Source of the DNA: an uncultured Rhodocyclaceae bacterium
Lineage (GTDB): Bacteria; Pseudomonadota; Gammaproteobacteria; Burkholderiales; Rhodocyclaceae
Assembly (NCBI GenBank): GCA_903930805.1
Contig: CAIYZZ010000409.1
Coordinates: forward strand, 1 to 5,660
Direction of reading: 5' to 3'
Length of the DNA stretch: 5,660 bases
This document shows, in pieces, positions 1 to 4,990 of the stretch. A model generated the notes under the pieces. The model was not told the origin of the DNA and searched no databases. It saw only the letters and a program-made list of their open reading frames with translations. Both the position numbers and the translations under genes were made by a program. Positions within the stretch are counted from its first letter, which is position 1, and each line of letters starts with the position of its first letter.

Positions 1-607
1 CCAACAGGTTATCGTCCATGACGAAGGCAACAGCGCGATCGGTTTCCAGCATGAGAAATGCGTCAGCGTGATCCTTGCCATAAACTTCCTTGAAGTCGAT
101 GCCCTTGCCCTTTTCGTGTGCGCGCATGAGTTGCACAGAAGTTGTACCGGTGGTCGTGGCGACAGGTTTGCCGTTCAGTTGTGACAGGCTGGTAATACCG
201 GAGGATTTCTTGACCGCCATGCGCACGTTGGTGATGAAAGTCGTTGGCGCGAACGCGACCTGGTTTTGCCGTGTAACGTTGTTGGTGGTCGAGCCGCACT
301 CAAGGTCGACGGTACCGTTGGTCACCAGTGGGATGCGGTTCTGCGAGGTCACGGCTTGGTGCGCCACCTTGAGATCCTTCAGTTCCAGCTTGGTTTTGAC
401 GGCGTCGATAATACGGTTGCAGATGTCGATGTGGTAGCCGATTGGCAGCTGTTTATCGTCGAGGTAAGACAGCGGATAGGACGACTCTCGAATGCCCATA
501 GTGATCGATCCGGATTTCTTGATCTTGTCCAGAGTATCGGCCAACACAGATTGCGACAAAGCGAGCGCAGAAACGAGGGTCAAGCCAAAGGTGAGTGCTT
601 TTTTCAT
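1..607 (-). CDS. gltI: Glutamate/aspartate ABC transporter periplasmic substrate-binding protein (partial, C-terminus off the left edge)
   Basis: This is the periplasmic receptor that would capture acidic amino acids (glutamate, aspartate) and deliver them to a membrane permease/ATPase of the GltJKL type. The 202 residues visible start with a clear Sec signal peptide: MKKA, a hydrophobic core, and a likely cleavage after VLA at residue 23. A family-3 solute-binding domain follows. Strong family marks are GIRESSYPLSYLDD (38-51), SQNRIPLVTNGTVDLECGS (88-106), TTTGTTS (151-157) and the GKDHADAFLMLETDRAVAFV stretch (177-196). Two cysteines (63 and 104) lie in the mature part. The start is supported by AAGAGA nine bases upstream. 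The gene lies 31 bases downstream of the ABC exporter on the same strand with no terminator seen between them, so read-through is likely. The last third and any gltJKL genes lie outside the window. The family is certain; glutamate/aspartate specificity is inferred from similarity. Confidence 0.9.
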   Translation of the reverse strand, partial: MKKALTFGLTLVSALALSQSVLADTLDKIKKSGSITMGIRESSYPLSYLDDKQLPIGYHIDICNRIIDAVKTKLELKDLKVAHQAVTSQNRIPLVTNGTVDLECGSTTNNVTRQNQVAFAPTTFITNVRMAVKKSSGITSLSQLNGKPVATTTGTTSVQLMRAHEKGKGIDFKEVYGKDHADAFLMLETDRAVAFVMDDNLL

Positions 608-638
608 TGAGTAAGTCTCTTGATGGCGGGGTCGGCAA

Positions 639-2444
639 CTATATCGCTTCCGGCACGGTTGTGTTGGCTTCCTGTTGCTGCAGTGCCCACATCTGGGCGT
701 AGGCACCACCGCGCTCGAGCAGGAAGCGATGGGCGCCGCGTTCAACGATACGCCCGCCATCGAGAACCAGAATCTCGTCGGCGTTCATCACTGTCGACAG
801 GCGATGGGCGATGATCAGCGTGGTGCGCCCAATGGCGGCCTGCTCCAGTTCGGCCTGAATCGCTTTTTCGGTTTTGGAATCGAGGGCCGATGTAGCTTCG
901 TCGAAAATCAGGATGGGCGGATTTTTAAGCAGTGCCCTCGCGATGGCGACACGCTGCTTTTCGCCACCCGACAGCTTCAACCCGCGTTCGCCGACACGCG
1001 TGGCATAGCCATCCGGCAGGCGTTCGATGAATTCCGCCAGGTGGGCGGCGCGAGCGGCCTCCTGCACTTCCTTGAAGCTGGCCGACGGCCGGCCATATTG
1101 AATGTTGTAGGCCAGCGTGTCGTTGAACAGTACGGTGTCTTGCGGCACGATACCGATAGCCGCGCGCAAGCTGGCCTGGGTCAGTTGGCGGATGTCCTGG
1201 CCGTTGATGCGAATCTCGCCGGTATTGACGTCGTAAAAACGGAACAGCAGTCGCGCCAAAGTGCTCTTGCCCGAGCCGCTGTGGCCGACGACTGCCACGC
1301 TGTGACCGGCGGGAATTTCAAAGCCGATCTCGTGCAGGATTGAGCGGCGCGCTTCATAAGCGAAATTCACGTTCTCGAAGCGCACAGCGCAGGCGCATGG
1401 TTCAAGCATGCGGGCGTCGGGGGAGTCCTGAACTTCTCGGTTCTGGTTCATCAGCGCAAACATGCGCTCGATGTCGGTCAGCGACTGACGAATCTCGCGG
1501 TACAACACACCGAGGAAGTTGAGCGGAATGTAAAGCTGGATCAGGAAGGCATTCACCAGCACGATGTCGCCGACCGTCATGCTGCCATCCTCCACGCCGA
1601 TGGCGGCGCGCCACATCATCAGTGTTACGCCGACGGCGATGATGGCCGCCTGGCCGAGATTGAGCCAGGATAGCGAAAACTGGCTCTTGATCTGCGCTGC
1701 CTCCCATTTCTGCAGTTGCTCGTCGTAGCGGTCTTTTTCCCAGCCTTCATTGTTGAAATACTTGACGGTCTCGTAATTGATCAGACTGTCGACAGCACGC
1801 GTGTTGGCGGCCGAATCGATTTCATTCGCCTCGCGGCGAATATGTACGCGCAAGTTGGAGAGGATGATCGTGAAGATGACATACACCACCAGCGTACTGG
1901 TCGCGATGAGAAAAAAACTGGCCTCATAGCGGCTGGCCAGAATGCCCAGCACCAGCCCGACTTCCACCAGCGTCGGCAGGATCGAGTAGATCGTGTAGCT
2001 GATCAGCGAACTGACGGCGCGCGTGCCGCGCTCGATATCGCGTGTCAGACCGCCGGTCTGGCGTTCGAGGTGGAAGCGCAGCGACAGTTGGTGCAGATGT
2101 TCGAAGACCTGCAAGGCGATGGTACGCACGGCGCGCTGGGTGACGCGGGCAAAAATCAGTTCGCGCAATTCGGTAAACAGCGATACCGAGAAGCGCAGCA
2201 CGCCATAGACAGCGATCAGTGCCAGCGGGACGGTCAGTGCGGCGTTGGCCGGGGCAAAACCGTCGATGATGTCCTTGAAAATCAGCGGTACGCCAACGTT
2301 GGCCAGCTTTGCGCCGATCAGGCAGGTCAGCGCCAGCAGAATGCGTCCGCGCCATTGCCACAGATAGGGGAAAAGAGTTTTGACGGTTTGCCAGTCGTGG
2401 CGTTCTGTGGCCGGCGGGCCCGGCAGTGCTATATCACGGCGCAT
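639..2444 (-). CDS. Atm1/ABCB7-type ABC half-transporter (permease fused to ATPase)
   Basis: A 601-residue inner-membrane exporter expected to act as a homodimer. The membrane domain spans about residues 30-330 with six helices, and the nucleotide-binding domain about 353-590. ATPase motifs are intact: Walker A GHSGSGKST (387-395), Q-loop Gln435, signature LSGGEKQR (491-498), Walker B ILIFDEATSALD (511-522, catalytic Glu516) and H-loop His547. The Atm1 subfamily is shown by NTRAVDSLINYETVKYFNNE (214-233). Arg199, Arg203, Asn262 and Gln265 have the spacing of the glutathione-site residues Arg206, Arg210, Asn269 and Gln272 of Novosphingobium Atm1. Bacterial Atm1 proteins export glutathione conjugates and metal-glutathione complexes; mitochondrial ones serve Fe-S and heme metabolism. 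A Cys350-Ala-Cys352 pair sits in the linker before the ATPase. No Shine-Dalgarno is visible, and an in-frame TAA nine bases upstream fixes the first possible ATG. The exact substrate cannot be read from the sequence. Confidence 0.93.
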   Translation of the reverse strand: MRRDIALPGPPATERHDWQTVKTLFPYLWQWRGRILLALTCLIGAKLANVGVPLIFKDIIDGFAPANAALTVPLALIAVYGVLRFSVSLFTELRELIFARVTQRAVRTIALQVFEHLHQLSLRFHLERQTGGLTRDIERGTRAVSSLISYTIYSILPTLVEVGLVLGILASRYEASFFLIATSTLVVYVIFTIILSNLRVHIRREANEIDSAANTRAVDSLINYETVKYFNNEGWEKDRYDEQLQKWEAAQIKSQFSLSWLNLGQAAIIAVGVTLMMWRAAIGVEDGSMTVGDIVLVNAFLIQLYIPLNFLGVLYREIRQSLTDIERMFALMNQNREVQDSPDARMLEPCACAVRFENVNFAYEARRSILHEIGFEIPAGHSVAVVGHSGSGKSTLARLLFRFYDVNTGEIRINGQDIRQLTQASLRAAIGIVPQDTVLFNDTLAYNIQYGRPSASFKEVQEAARAAHLAEFIERLPDGYATRVGERGLKLSGGEKQRVAIARALLKNPPILIFDEATSALDSKTEKAIQAELEQAAIGRTTLIIAHRLSTVMNADEILVLDGGRIVERGAHRFLLERGGAYAQMWALQQQEANTTVPEAI

Positions 2445-2450
2445 GACGAA

Positions 2451-2456
2451 ATTTTA
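2451..2456 (-). promoter_or_regulatory. Possible -10 box of the ABC exporter (leaderless transcript candidate)
   Basis: On the minus strand this reads TAAAAT, one mismatch from the sigma-70 -10 consensus. It ends six bases before the exporter's ATG, so transcription would begin at or next to the start codon. No good -35 hexamer is present at 16-18 bases (CATACC at 17). The absence of a Shine-Dalgarno sequence fits a leaderless message, but a hexamer match alone is weak evidence. Confidence 0.25.
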
Positions 2457-2481
2457 GCAGCGACCTTCGCTGCGGTATGAT
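2453..2481 (+). promoter_or_regulatory. Candidate sigma-70 promoter of the thioesterase gene
   Basis: A -10 box TATGAT (2476-2481, one mismatch to TATAAT) lies 17 bases after a poor -35 box TTTAGC (2453-2458, three of six). The predicted transcription start is near 2488, giving a leader of about 25 bases that ends in AGGAG and the ATG at 2513. The box overlaps the ATG at 2477, which argues against translation from that codon. Confidence 0.35.
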
Positions 2482-2502
2482 CTCCCGCATGAGCGAACAT
2501 GC

Positions 2503-2507
2503 AGGAG
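2503..2507 (+). promoter_or_regulatory. Ribosome binding site deciding the thioesterase start
   Basis: AGGAG, five bases before the ATG at 2513. The two other in-frame ATGs upstream (2477 and 2489) have no comparable purine-rich sequence in front of them. Confidence 0.6.
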
Positions 2508-2512
2508 TTTTG

Positions 2513-2890
2513 ATGCCCGGTCGTGAGCCGGTGCTGCGGGTGATGCCGATGCCGGGCGACGTCAATGCGTCGGGCGATATCTTTGGTGGCTGGGTGATGG
2601 CGCAGGTTGATATCGCCGGAGCCATCCCGGCGATGCGTCGTGCGCGTGGCCGCATCGCGACGGTTGCCGTCAATTCCTTTCTGTTCAAACAACCGATTTC
2701 GGCCGGTGATGTGGTCAGCTTTTATGCCAAGGTAAGCAAAATCGGCCGCACGTCGATCACCGTCGATGTGCAGGTTTTCGCCGAGCGCGACCCCGCACAT
2801 CCCATCGTGGTGAAAGTGACCGAGGCAACCCTGACTTATGTCTGTCTCAACGCGGACGGCAGCAAGCGCGAAGTACCGGCTGCCGAGTAG
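2513..2890 (+). CDS. yciA: YciA-type hotdog-fold acyl-CoA thioesterase
   Basis: A 125-residue cytoplasmic enzyme expected to hydrolyse acyl-CoA thioesters to free acid and CoA. The single hotdog domain fills the protein. It carries the YciA hallmarks NASGDIFGGWVMAQVD (18-33), with Asp33 at the place of the catalytic aspartate of Haemophilus and E. coli YciA, FLFKQPISAGDVV (56-68), and the final strand TEATLTYVCLNADG (103-116). E. coli YciA has 132 residues. I chose the start at 2513 because AGGAG lies five bases upstream. ATGs at 2489 and 2477 would give 133 and 137 residues; the 2489 form also resembles the E. coli N-terminus, so it remains possible. The gene is transcribed away from the ABC exporter and is probably monocistronic, since the next gene is convergent six bases after its stop. 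YciA enzymes accept broad short- to medium-chain substrates; specificity here is unknown. Confidence 0.9.
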   Translation: MPGREPVLRVMPMPGDVNASGDIFGGWVMAQVDIAGAIPAMRRARGRIATVAVNSFLFKQPISAGDVVSFYAKVSKIGRTSITVDVQVFAERDPAHPIVVKVTEATLTYVCLNADGSKREVPAAE

Positions 2891-2896
2891 AAGCAA

Positions 2897-3151
2897 TCAG
2901 GCGCCGACCAGTTGCGCGGCCAGGTGTTGAGAAAACGGTGGTGTATGCGGCGAGGAAATGGCTGTGGCACGCCGTCCTGCCAGCGCCGACTTTTCAGCAG
3001 CAGCGGCCGCTGCCTCAGACTGCGCTTCAATCTGCTCGAAGCTGTCGATTTCCGGTTGCACGATGGTACGCGTCACGCGCGAACGCTCTGGCGTGGCGTG
3101 GAAGCATCGGGGTTCTAGCACCTCGATCAGGGTCAGTCGCCTGCGGTTCAT
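2897..3151 (-). CDS. Unrecognised small protein of 84 residues
   Basis: I do not recognise this protein. The 84 residues have no signal peptide or membrane segment. The N-terminal half is arginine-rich and ordered-looking (MNRRRLTLIEVLEPRCFHAT, then PERSRVTRTIVQPEIDSFEQ). A Glu/Ala-rich helical stretch (40-56, with seven alanines at 47-53... broken only by its ends) leads to a Ser/Pro-containing linker and a C-terminus TPPFSQHLAAQLVGA. The start at 3151 is chosen over an ATG eight codons upstream because GAAAGGA stands about nine bases before it, the best ribosome binding site in the window. Third codon positions are mostly G or C over much of the frame. Its stop lies six bases from the convergent thioesterase stop. 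Part of it (2971-2993) is shared nearly identically with the DUF2802 gene. It is probably a real gene, but a spurious frame cannot be excluded. Confidence 0.6.
   Translation of the reverse strand: MNRRRLTLIEVLEPRCFHATPERSRVTRTIVQPEIDSFEQIEAQSEAAAAAAEKSALAGRRATAISSPHTPPFSQHLAAQLVGA
2971..2993 (+). repeat. Copy 1 of a 23-base imperfect direct repeat
   Basis: Matches 3813-3835 at 22 of 23 positions; the only difference is T at 2978 against C at 3820. The shared perfect core is GCCAGCGCCGACTTT (2979-2993). This copy lies antisense within the small unknown gene. The flanks on both sides do not match. Confidence 0.8.
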
Positions 3152-3159
3152 TGCAAAAA

Positions 3160-3166
3160 TCCTTTC
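3160..3166 (-). promoter_or_regulatory. Ribosome binding site of the small unknown gene
   Basis: On the minus strand this reads GAAAGGA, eight to nine bases before the ATG at 3151. It decides between that start and the in-frame ATG at 3175, and it is the main reason to believe the frame is translated. Confidence 0.6.
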
Positions 3167-3347
3167 TTCGTTCAATCAGGTCACGATACGACCCCGAGCA
3201 TACGGCAGAGGTTCCCCACCACAACGCCAAAATATGTAACCGCATGTGAGGGCTGTGGTGCGAACTTCAAGCGTTACGGCCAAGGTTGCGCCGGGTTAGT
3301 CAGGCCTTATGCCAGAAACGTGGTGAAAACAGCAGCCTGCTCCACTT

Positions 3348-3375
3348 TTTGCACTGTTTACGCCGCGGATATGAT
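3348..3375 (+). promoter_or_regulatory. Candidate sigma-70 promoter for the DUF2802-SPOR-fliW-ridA operon
   Basis: TTTGCA (3348-3353, four of six to TTGACA), a 16-base spacer, then TATGAT (3370-3375, five of six to TATAAT). Transcription would start near 3382 and leave an untranslated leader of about 128 bases before the DUF2802 gene. This is the best sigma-70 match seen upstream of the operon, but it is judged by eye only. Confidence 0.35.
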
Positions 3376-3393
3376 GGGGCCAACTTACCCTGA

Positions 3394-3510
3394 ATGGGGG
3401 TTCACCGTTTGCCTGTTACTGCCATGCTCATCGAAGTAGACCGCAATCCGGTTGCAAGAGCCCGGCGCAGCAGCTTTTCGGGCGTGCGGCCAGATGTCGG
3501 ACGGCGGTAA
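3394..3510 (+). CDS. Possible small upstream reading frame coupled to the DUF2802 gene
   Basis: A frame of 38 codons whose TAA (3508-3510) shares its last base with the ATG of the DUF2802 gene, the TAATG arrangement often seen in translational coupling. The product is Arg-rich (it ends GVRPDVGRR) and I do not recognise it. No good ribosome binding site precedes the ATG at 3394. A TTG start at 3409 would have GGGGG eight bases upstream, and another ATG is at 3424. The DUF2802 gene itself has only a weak site (GGCGG), so coupling would make sense. It may equally be chance; a frame this short is not significant on its own. Confidence 0.2.
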   Translation: MGVHRLPVTAMLIEVDRNPVARARRSSFSGVRPDVGRR

Positions 3511-4268
3511 TGGAATGGTTCGGATTCGGCTTGCGCGACGCGATGCTGCTCCTGGTGGTGCTGGCGGCTATCTATCTGGTGTTCATGCTGCTCAGGCTCG
3601 TTCAGGTAGGGCGGCAGCGGCATACTCAGGTGGAGCACGGATCGTTGCAGGCACCTGCCGTCGAAACGGTTTCGCCGTTGCGCCGGCGTGTCGAGGGGGA
3701 GCCGCCAGTTCCGGAACCCTTTGCGGAACCCTTTGTGTCGTCTGCCGCCGCCGCAGTGGCCGCCTACGCGAAGGAATCGGTGGAGCAAGAGACATCGGCG
3801 CACGAGCCATTTGCCGTCCCGCCAGCGCCGACTTTCGATTGGGACGATGTGAAAGATCTGTTTGGCGACGCAGCGGAAGTACCGGGAGCATCCCTTCCCG
3901 CTGCCACGCCACGGCACCCAGGGTTTGGCGAGCATCTGTCGGATCATCTGGCACGCTCGGATGTGGAAATGGAAGTGCAGCGCATGCGTGACGAAATGGA
4001 ACGCATGCGCGCCGAAGTGGAAGAACTGCGGGCGGCACATCGGGTGTCGCCGCAATACTCCGAGGCGATGGAACTCGCCCAGCGCGGCATGTCTGCGCAG
4101 GACGTGGCCGATCGCCTGGGAATTTCGCTGGCCGAGGCAGAACTGGTGCACGCACTGAGTCGCGGCAGCAAGAATTTTGACGAGGGAGATGAGCATGGCG
4201 CAGCTGGGTACGCCACAAACGACGGATTCGATGAATTCGGCCACCGCACCCGCCACCCCGGTGGCTGA
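3510..4268 (+). CDS. DUF2802-domain single-pass membrane protein
   Basis: A 252-residue protein of unknown biochemical role. Residues about 11-32 form one membrane helix (MLLLVVLAAIYLVFMLLRLV). A long Pro/Ala/Glu-rich linker follows (about 40-145) with EPFA-like motifs at 69-72, 73-76 and 99-102. Next come a charged coiled coil (about 148-178, EVQRMRDEMERMRAEVEEL) and the DUF2802 segment (about 183-218, EAMELAQRGMSAQDVADRLG then SLAEAELVHAL), which looks like a helix-turn-helix. DUF2802 proteins often occur near flagellar or chemotaxis genes, and fliW lies two genes downstream here. The architecture recalls Bacillus SwrB, a flagellar basal-body factor; that parallel is my inference. Oddity: residues 224-252 lie beyond the usual end of the domain and are encoded in the 74 bases overlapping the next gene. 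One extra T in the run at 4175-4178 would create a TGA directly after SRGSKNF. The start overlaps a TAA upstream. Confidence 0.82.
   Translation: MEWFGFGLRDAMLLLVVLAAIYLVFMLLRLVQVGRQRHTQVEHGSLQAPAVETVSPLRRRVEGEPPVPEPFAEPFVSSAAAAVAAYAKESVEQETSAHEPFAVPPAPTFDWDDVKDLFGDAAEVPGASLPAATPRHPGFGEHLSDHLARSDVEMEVQRMRDEMERMRAEVEELRAAHRVSPQYSEAMELAQRGMSAQDVADRLGISLAEAELVHALSRGSKNFDEGDEHGAAGYATNDGFDEFGHRTRHPGG
3712..3735 (+). repeat. Perfect 12-base tandem duplication inside the DUF2802 gene
   Basis: CGGAACCCTTTG occurs twice head to tail (3712-3723 and 3724-3735). It keeps the frame and doubles an EPF-A/V unit in the disordered linker. A third EPFA (residues 99-102) is written with different codons. This is probably slippage in a tolerant linker. 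Confidence 0.9.
3813..3835 (+). repeat. Copy 2 of a 23-base imperfect direct repeat
   Basis: The partner of 2971-2993, matching at 22 of 23 positions, 842 bases downstream and in the same orientation. In the DUF2802 frame it encodes AVPPAPT plus the start of a Phe codon in the linker. The sequences outside the repeat differ. Confidence 0.8.
4182..4188 (+). promoter_or_regulatory. Ribosome binding site deciding the SPOR-protein start
   Basis: GAGGGAG lies six bases before the ATG at 4195. It runs directly into the in-frame ATG at 4189 and lies within the frame of a TTG at 4177, so neither of those starts could use it. Confidence 0.65.
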
Positions 4269-4986
4269 AGACGACGAGGCGCTGAGAAAGCGCCTGTTGT
4301 CACGCATCGCCGTTGCCGGCGTGGCGATTGTCGGCCTGCTCGGCGGCTTGGCAGTTTATGACTCGCTCAACAAACCGCAAGCGCCTGCCATGCCCAAAAT
4401 GGCCGCCGCACCTGCAGAGCCCGAGGTGGCGACAAAGAAGGAAGAAGTCGTCGAGGAAAAGCCTGCCGAAATGAAGGCTGAAGAGTCCAAACCTGCCGTC
4501 GCTGAAGGGGTGCCGGAGCGCACTGACACGCCGTTGGCACCGGTGCCATTCGAAAAGCCGATGAAATCTGCCAAACCCCTGACGCCACCCGCCTCGACGC
4601 GCCAAGCTTCAGTCAAACCCCCCGCACCGGCTGCCGTTCCGGTCAAACCGGATGCGCAGCGCGAGATTGCCCGCGTGATTCCCGAAGACAGCCGCCCAGC
4701 CTTGGCCGCGCGTACTCCAGCACAGGCACAGGTGCAACATGCGCCCGCATCGCGTCCCCTGACGCAGGCCGCCGAGGCCGGCCGGCGCTTTCTTGTGCAG
4801 GTGGGCGTCTTCAGCAATCATGCCAATGCCGAGGAGTTGGTGACCCGGTTGCAGTCGGCCGGTATTCCGGCACAGATCGAATCACGTGTGCAGGTCGGCC
4901 CCTTCGCTACAAAAGCCGAGGTGGACATCGCGCGTGCCAAACTGAAAACCCTTGGGCTGGACGATGCCATGCTGGTGAGGAGATAG
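4195..4986 (+). CDS. SPOR-domain inner-membrane protein (DedD/FtsN-like architecture)
   Basis: A 263-residue bitopic protein. It has a short cytoplasmic N-terminus (1-33), one membrane helix (about 36-55, RIAVAGVAIVGLLGGLAVYD), a long periplasmic linker rich in Lys, Pro, Ala and Glu (about 58-195), and a C-terminal SPOR domain (197-263) with RRFLVQVGVFSNHANAEEL, then RVQVGPFATKAEVDIARAKL. SPOR domains bind peptidoglycan strands stripped of stem peptides, which accumulate at the division septum, so localisation to the septum or new pole is expected. DedD and FtsN share this layout; I cannot say it is either. The start at 4195 has a good ribosome binding site, and the gene overlaps the DUF2802 gene by 74 bases in another frame. 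The fliW start follows four bases after its stop. SPOR-protein linkers diverge quickly, so family assignment rests on the C-terminus and membrane helix. Confidence 0.88.
   Translation: MAQLGTPQTTDSMNSATAPATPVAEDDEALRKRLLSRIAVAGVAIVGLLGGLAVYDSLNKPQAPAMPKMAAAPAEPEVATKKEEVVEEKPAEMKAEESKPAVAEGVPERTDTPLAPVPFEKPMKSAKPLTPPASTRQASVKPPAPAAVPVKPDAQREIARVIPEDSRPALAARTPAQAQVQHAPASRPLTQAAEAGRRFLVQVGVFSNHANAEELVTRLQSAGIPAQIESRVQVGPFATKAEVDIARAKLKTLGLDDAMLVRR
4977..4983 (+). promoter_or_regulatory. Ribosome binding site of fliW
   Basis: GAGGAGA ends seven bases before the ATG at 4991 and sits within the last codons of the SPOR gene. The next in-frame ATG (5000) is 16 bases away, too far, so 4991 is the start. 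Confidence 0.7.
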
Positions 4987-4990
4987 ACTG

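Larger units (their letters stand above)
3152..3509. other. Intergenic region between the divergent small gene and the DUF2802 gene
   Basis: About 358 bases with no secure gene. On the minus side, TATGCT (3202-3197) with TTGTGG sixteen bases upstream is a very weak promoter candidate for the small gene. On the plus side there is a better promoter candidate at 3348-3375, a sigma-54-like match at 3398-3413, and a 38-codon frame ending on the DUF2802 start codon. I find no tRNA, no terminator hairpin with a T tract and no long repeat. The stretch 3240-3340 shows nothing I can name. Confidence 0.6.

Noticed and set aside
675..1343. Plus-strand frame of 222 codons opposite the ATPase domain
   Set aside because: This is a shadow of the conserved nucleotide-binding domain; the motifs are all on the minus strand.
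1716..2480. Plus-strand frame of 254 codons opposite the ABC exporter
   Set aside because: It is antisense to strongly conserved exporter sequence, and the translation has no recognisable family.
2477..2512. Upstream ATGs for the thioesterase (2477, 2489)
   Set aside because: Neither has a ribosome binding site and the first overlaps the likely -10 box; kept only as alternatives in the gene entry.
2965..2981. TGGCAC-N5-CTGC, a sigma-54-like match
   Set aside because: It lies inside the small gene on the opposite strand, more than 500 bases from the next plus-strand gene, with a mismatch in the -12 part.
2938..3249. Plus-strand frame with an AVLPAPTF stretch similar to the DUF2802 linker
   Set aside because: The similarity is fully explained by the 23-base repeat; the rest is unrelated, there is no ribosome binding site, and the minus-strand frame here is better supported.
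3331..3350. AGCAGCCTGCT palindrome followed by TTTTT, terminator-like
   Set aside because: The palindrome leaves a one-base loop, so no stable stem of useful length can form.
3245..3439. Cys-rich open stretch reading CEGCGANFKRYG, like a zinc ribbon
   Set aside because: It has no start codon before the cysteines, no ribosome binding site, and the cysteine spacing further on is irregular.
3402..4307. Long minus-strand frame (301 codons) opposite the DUF2802 gene
   Set aside because: It lies antisense to a well-supported gene, its translation is low-complexity Arg/His-rich text with no domain, and long antisense frames are common in GC-rich genes.
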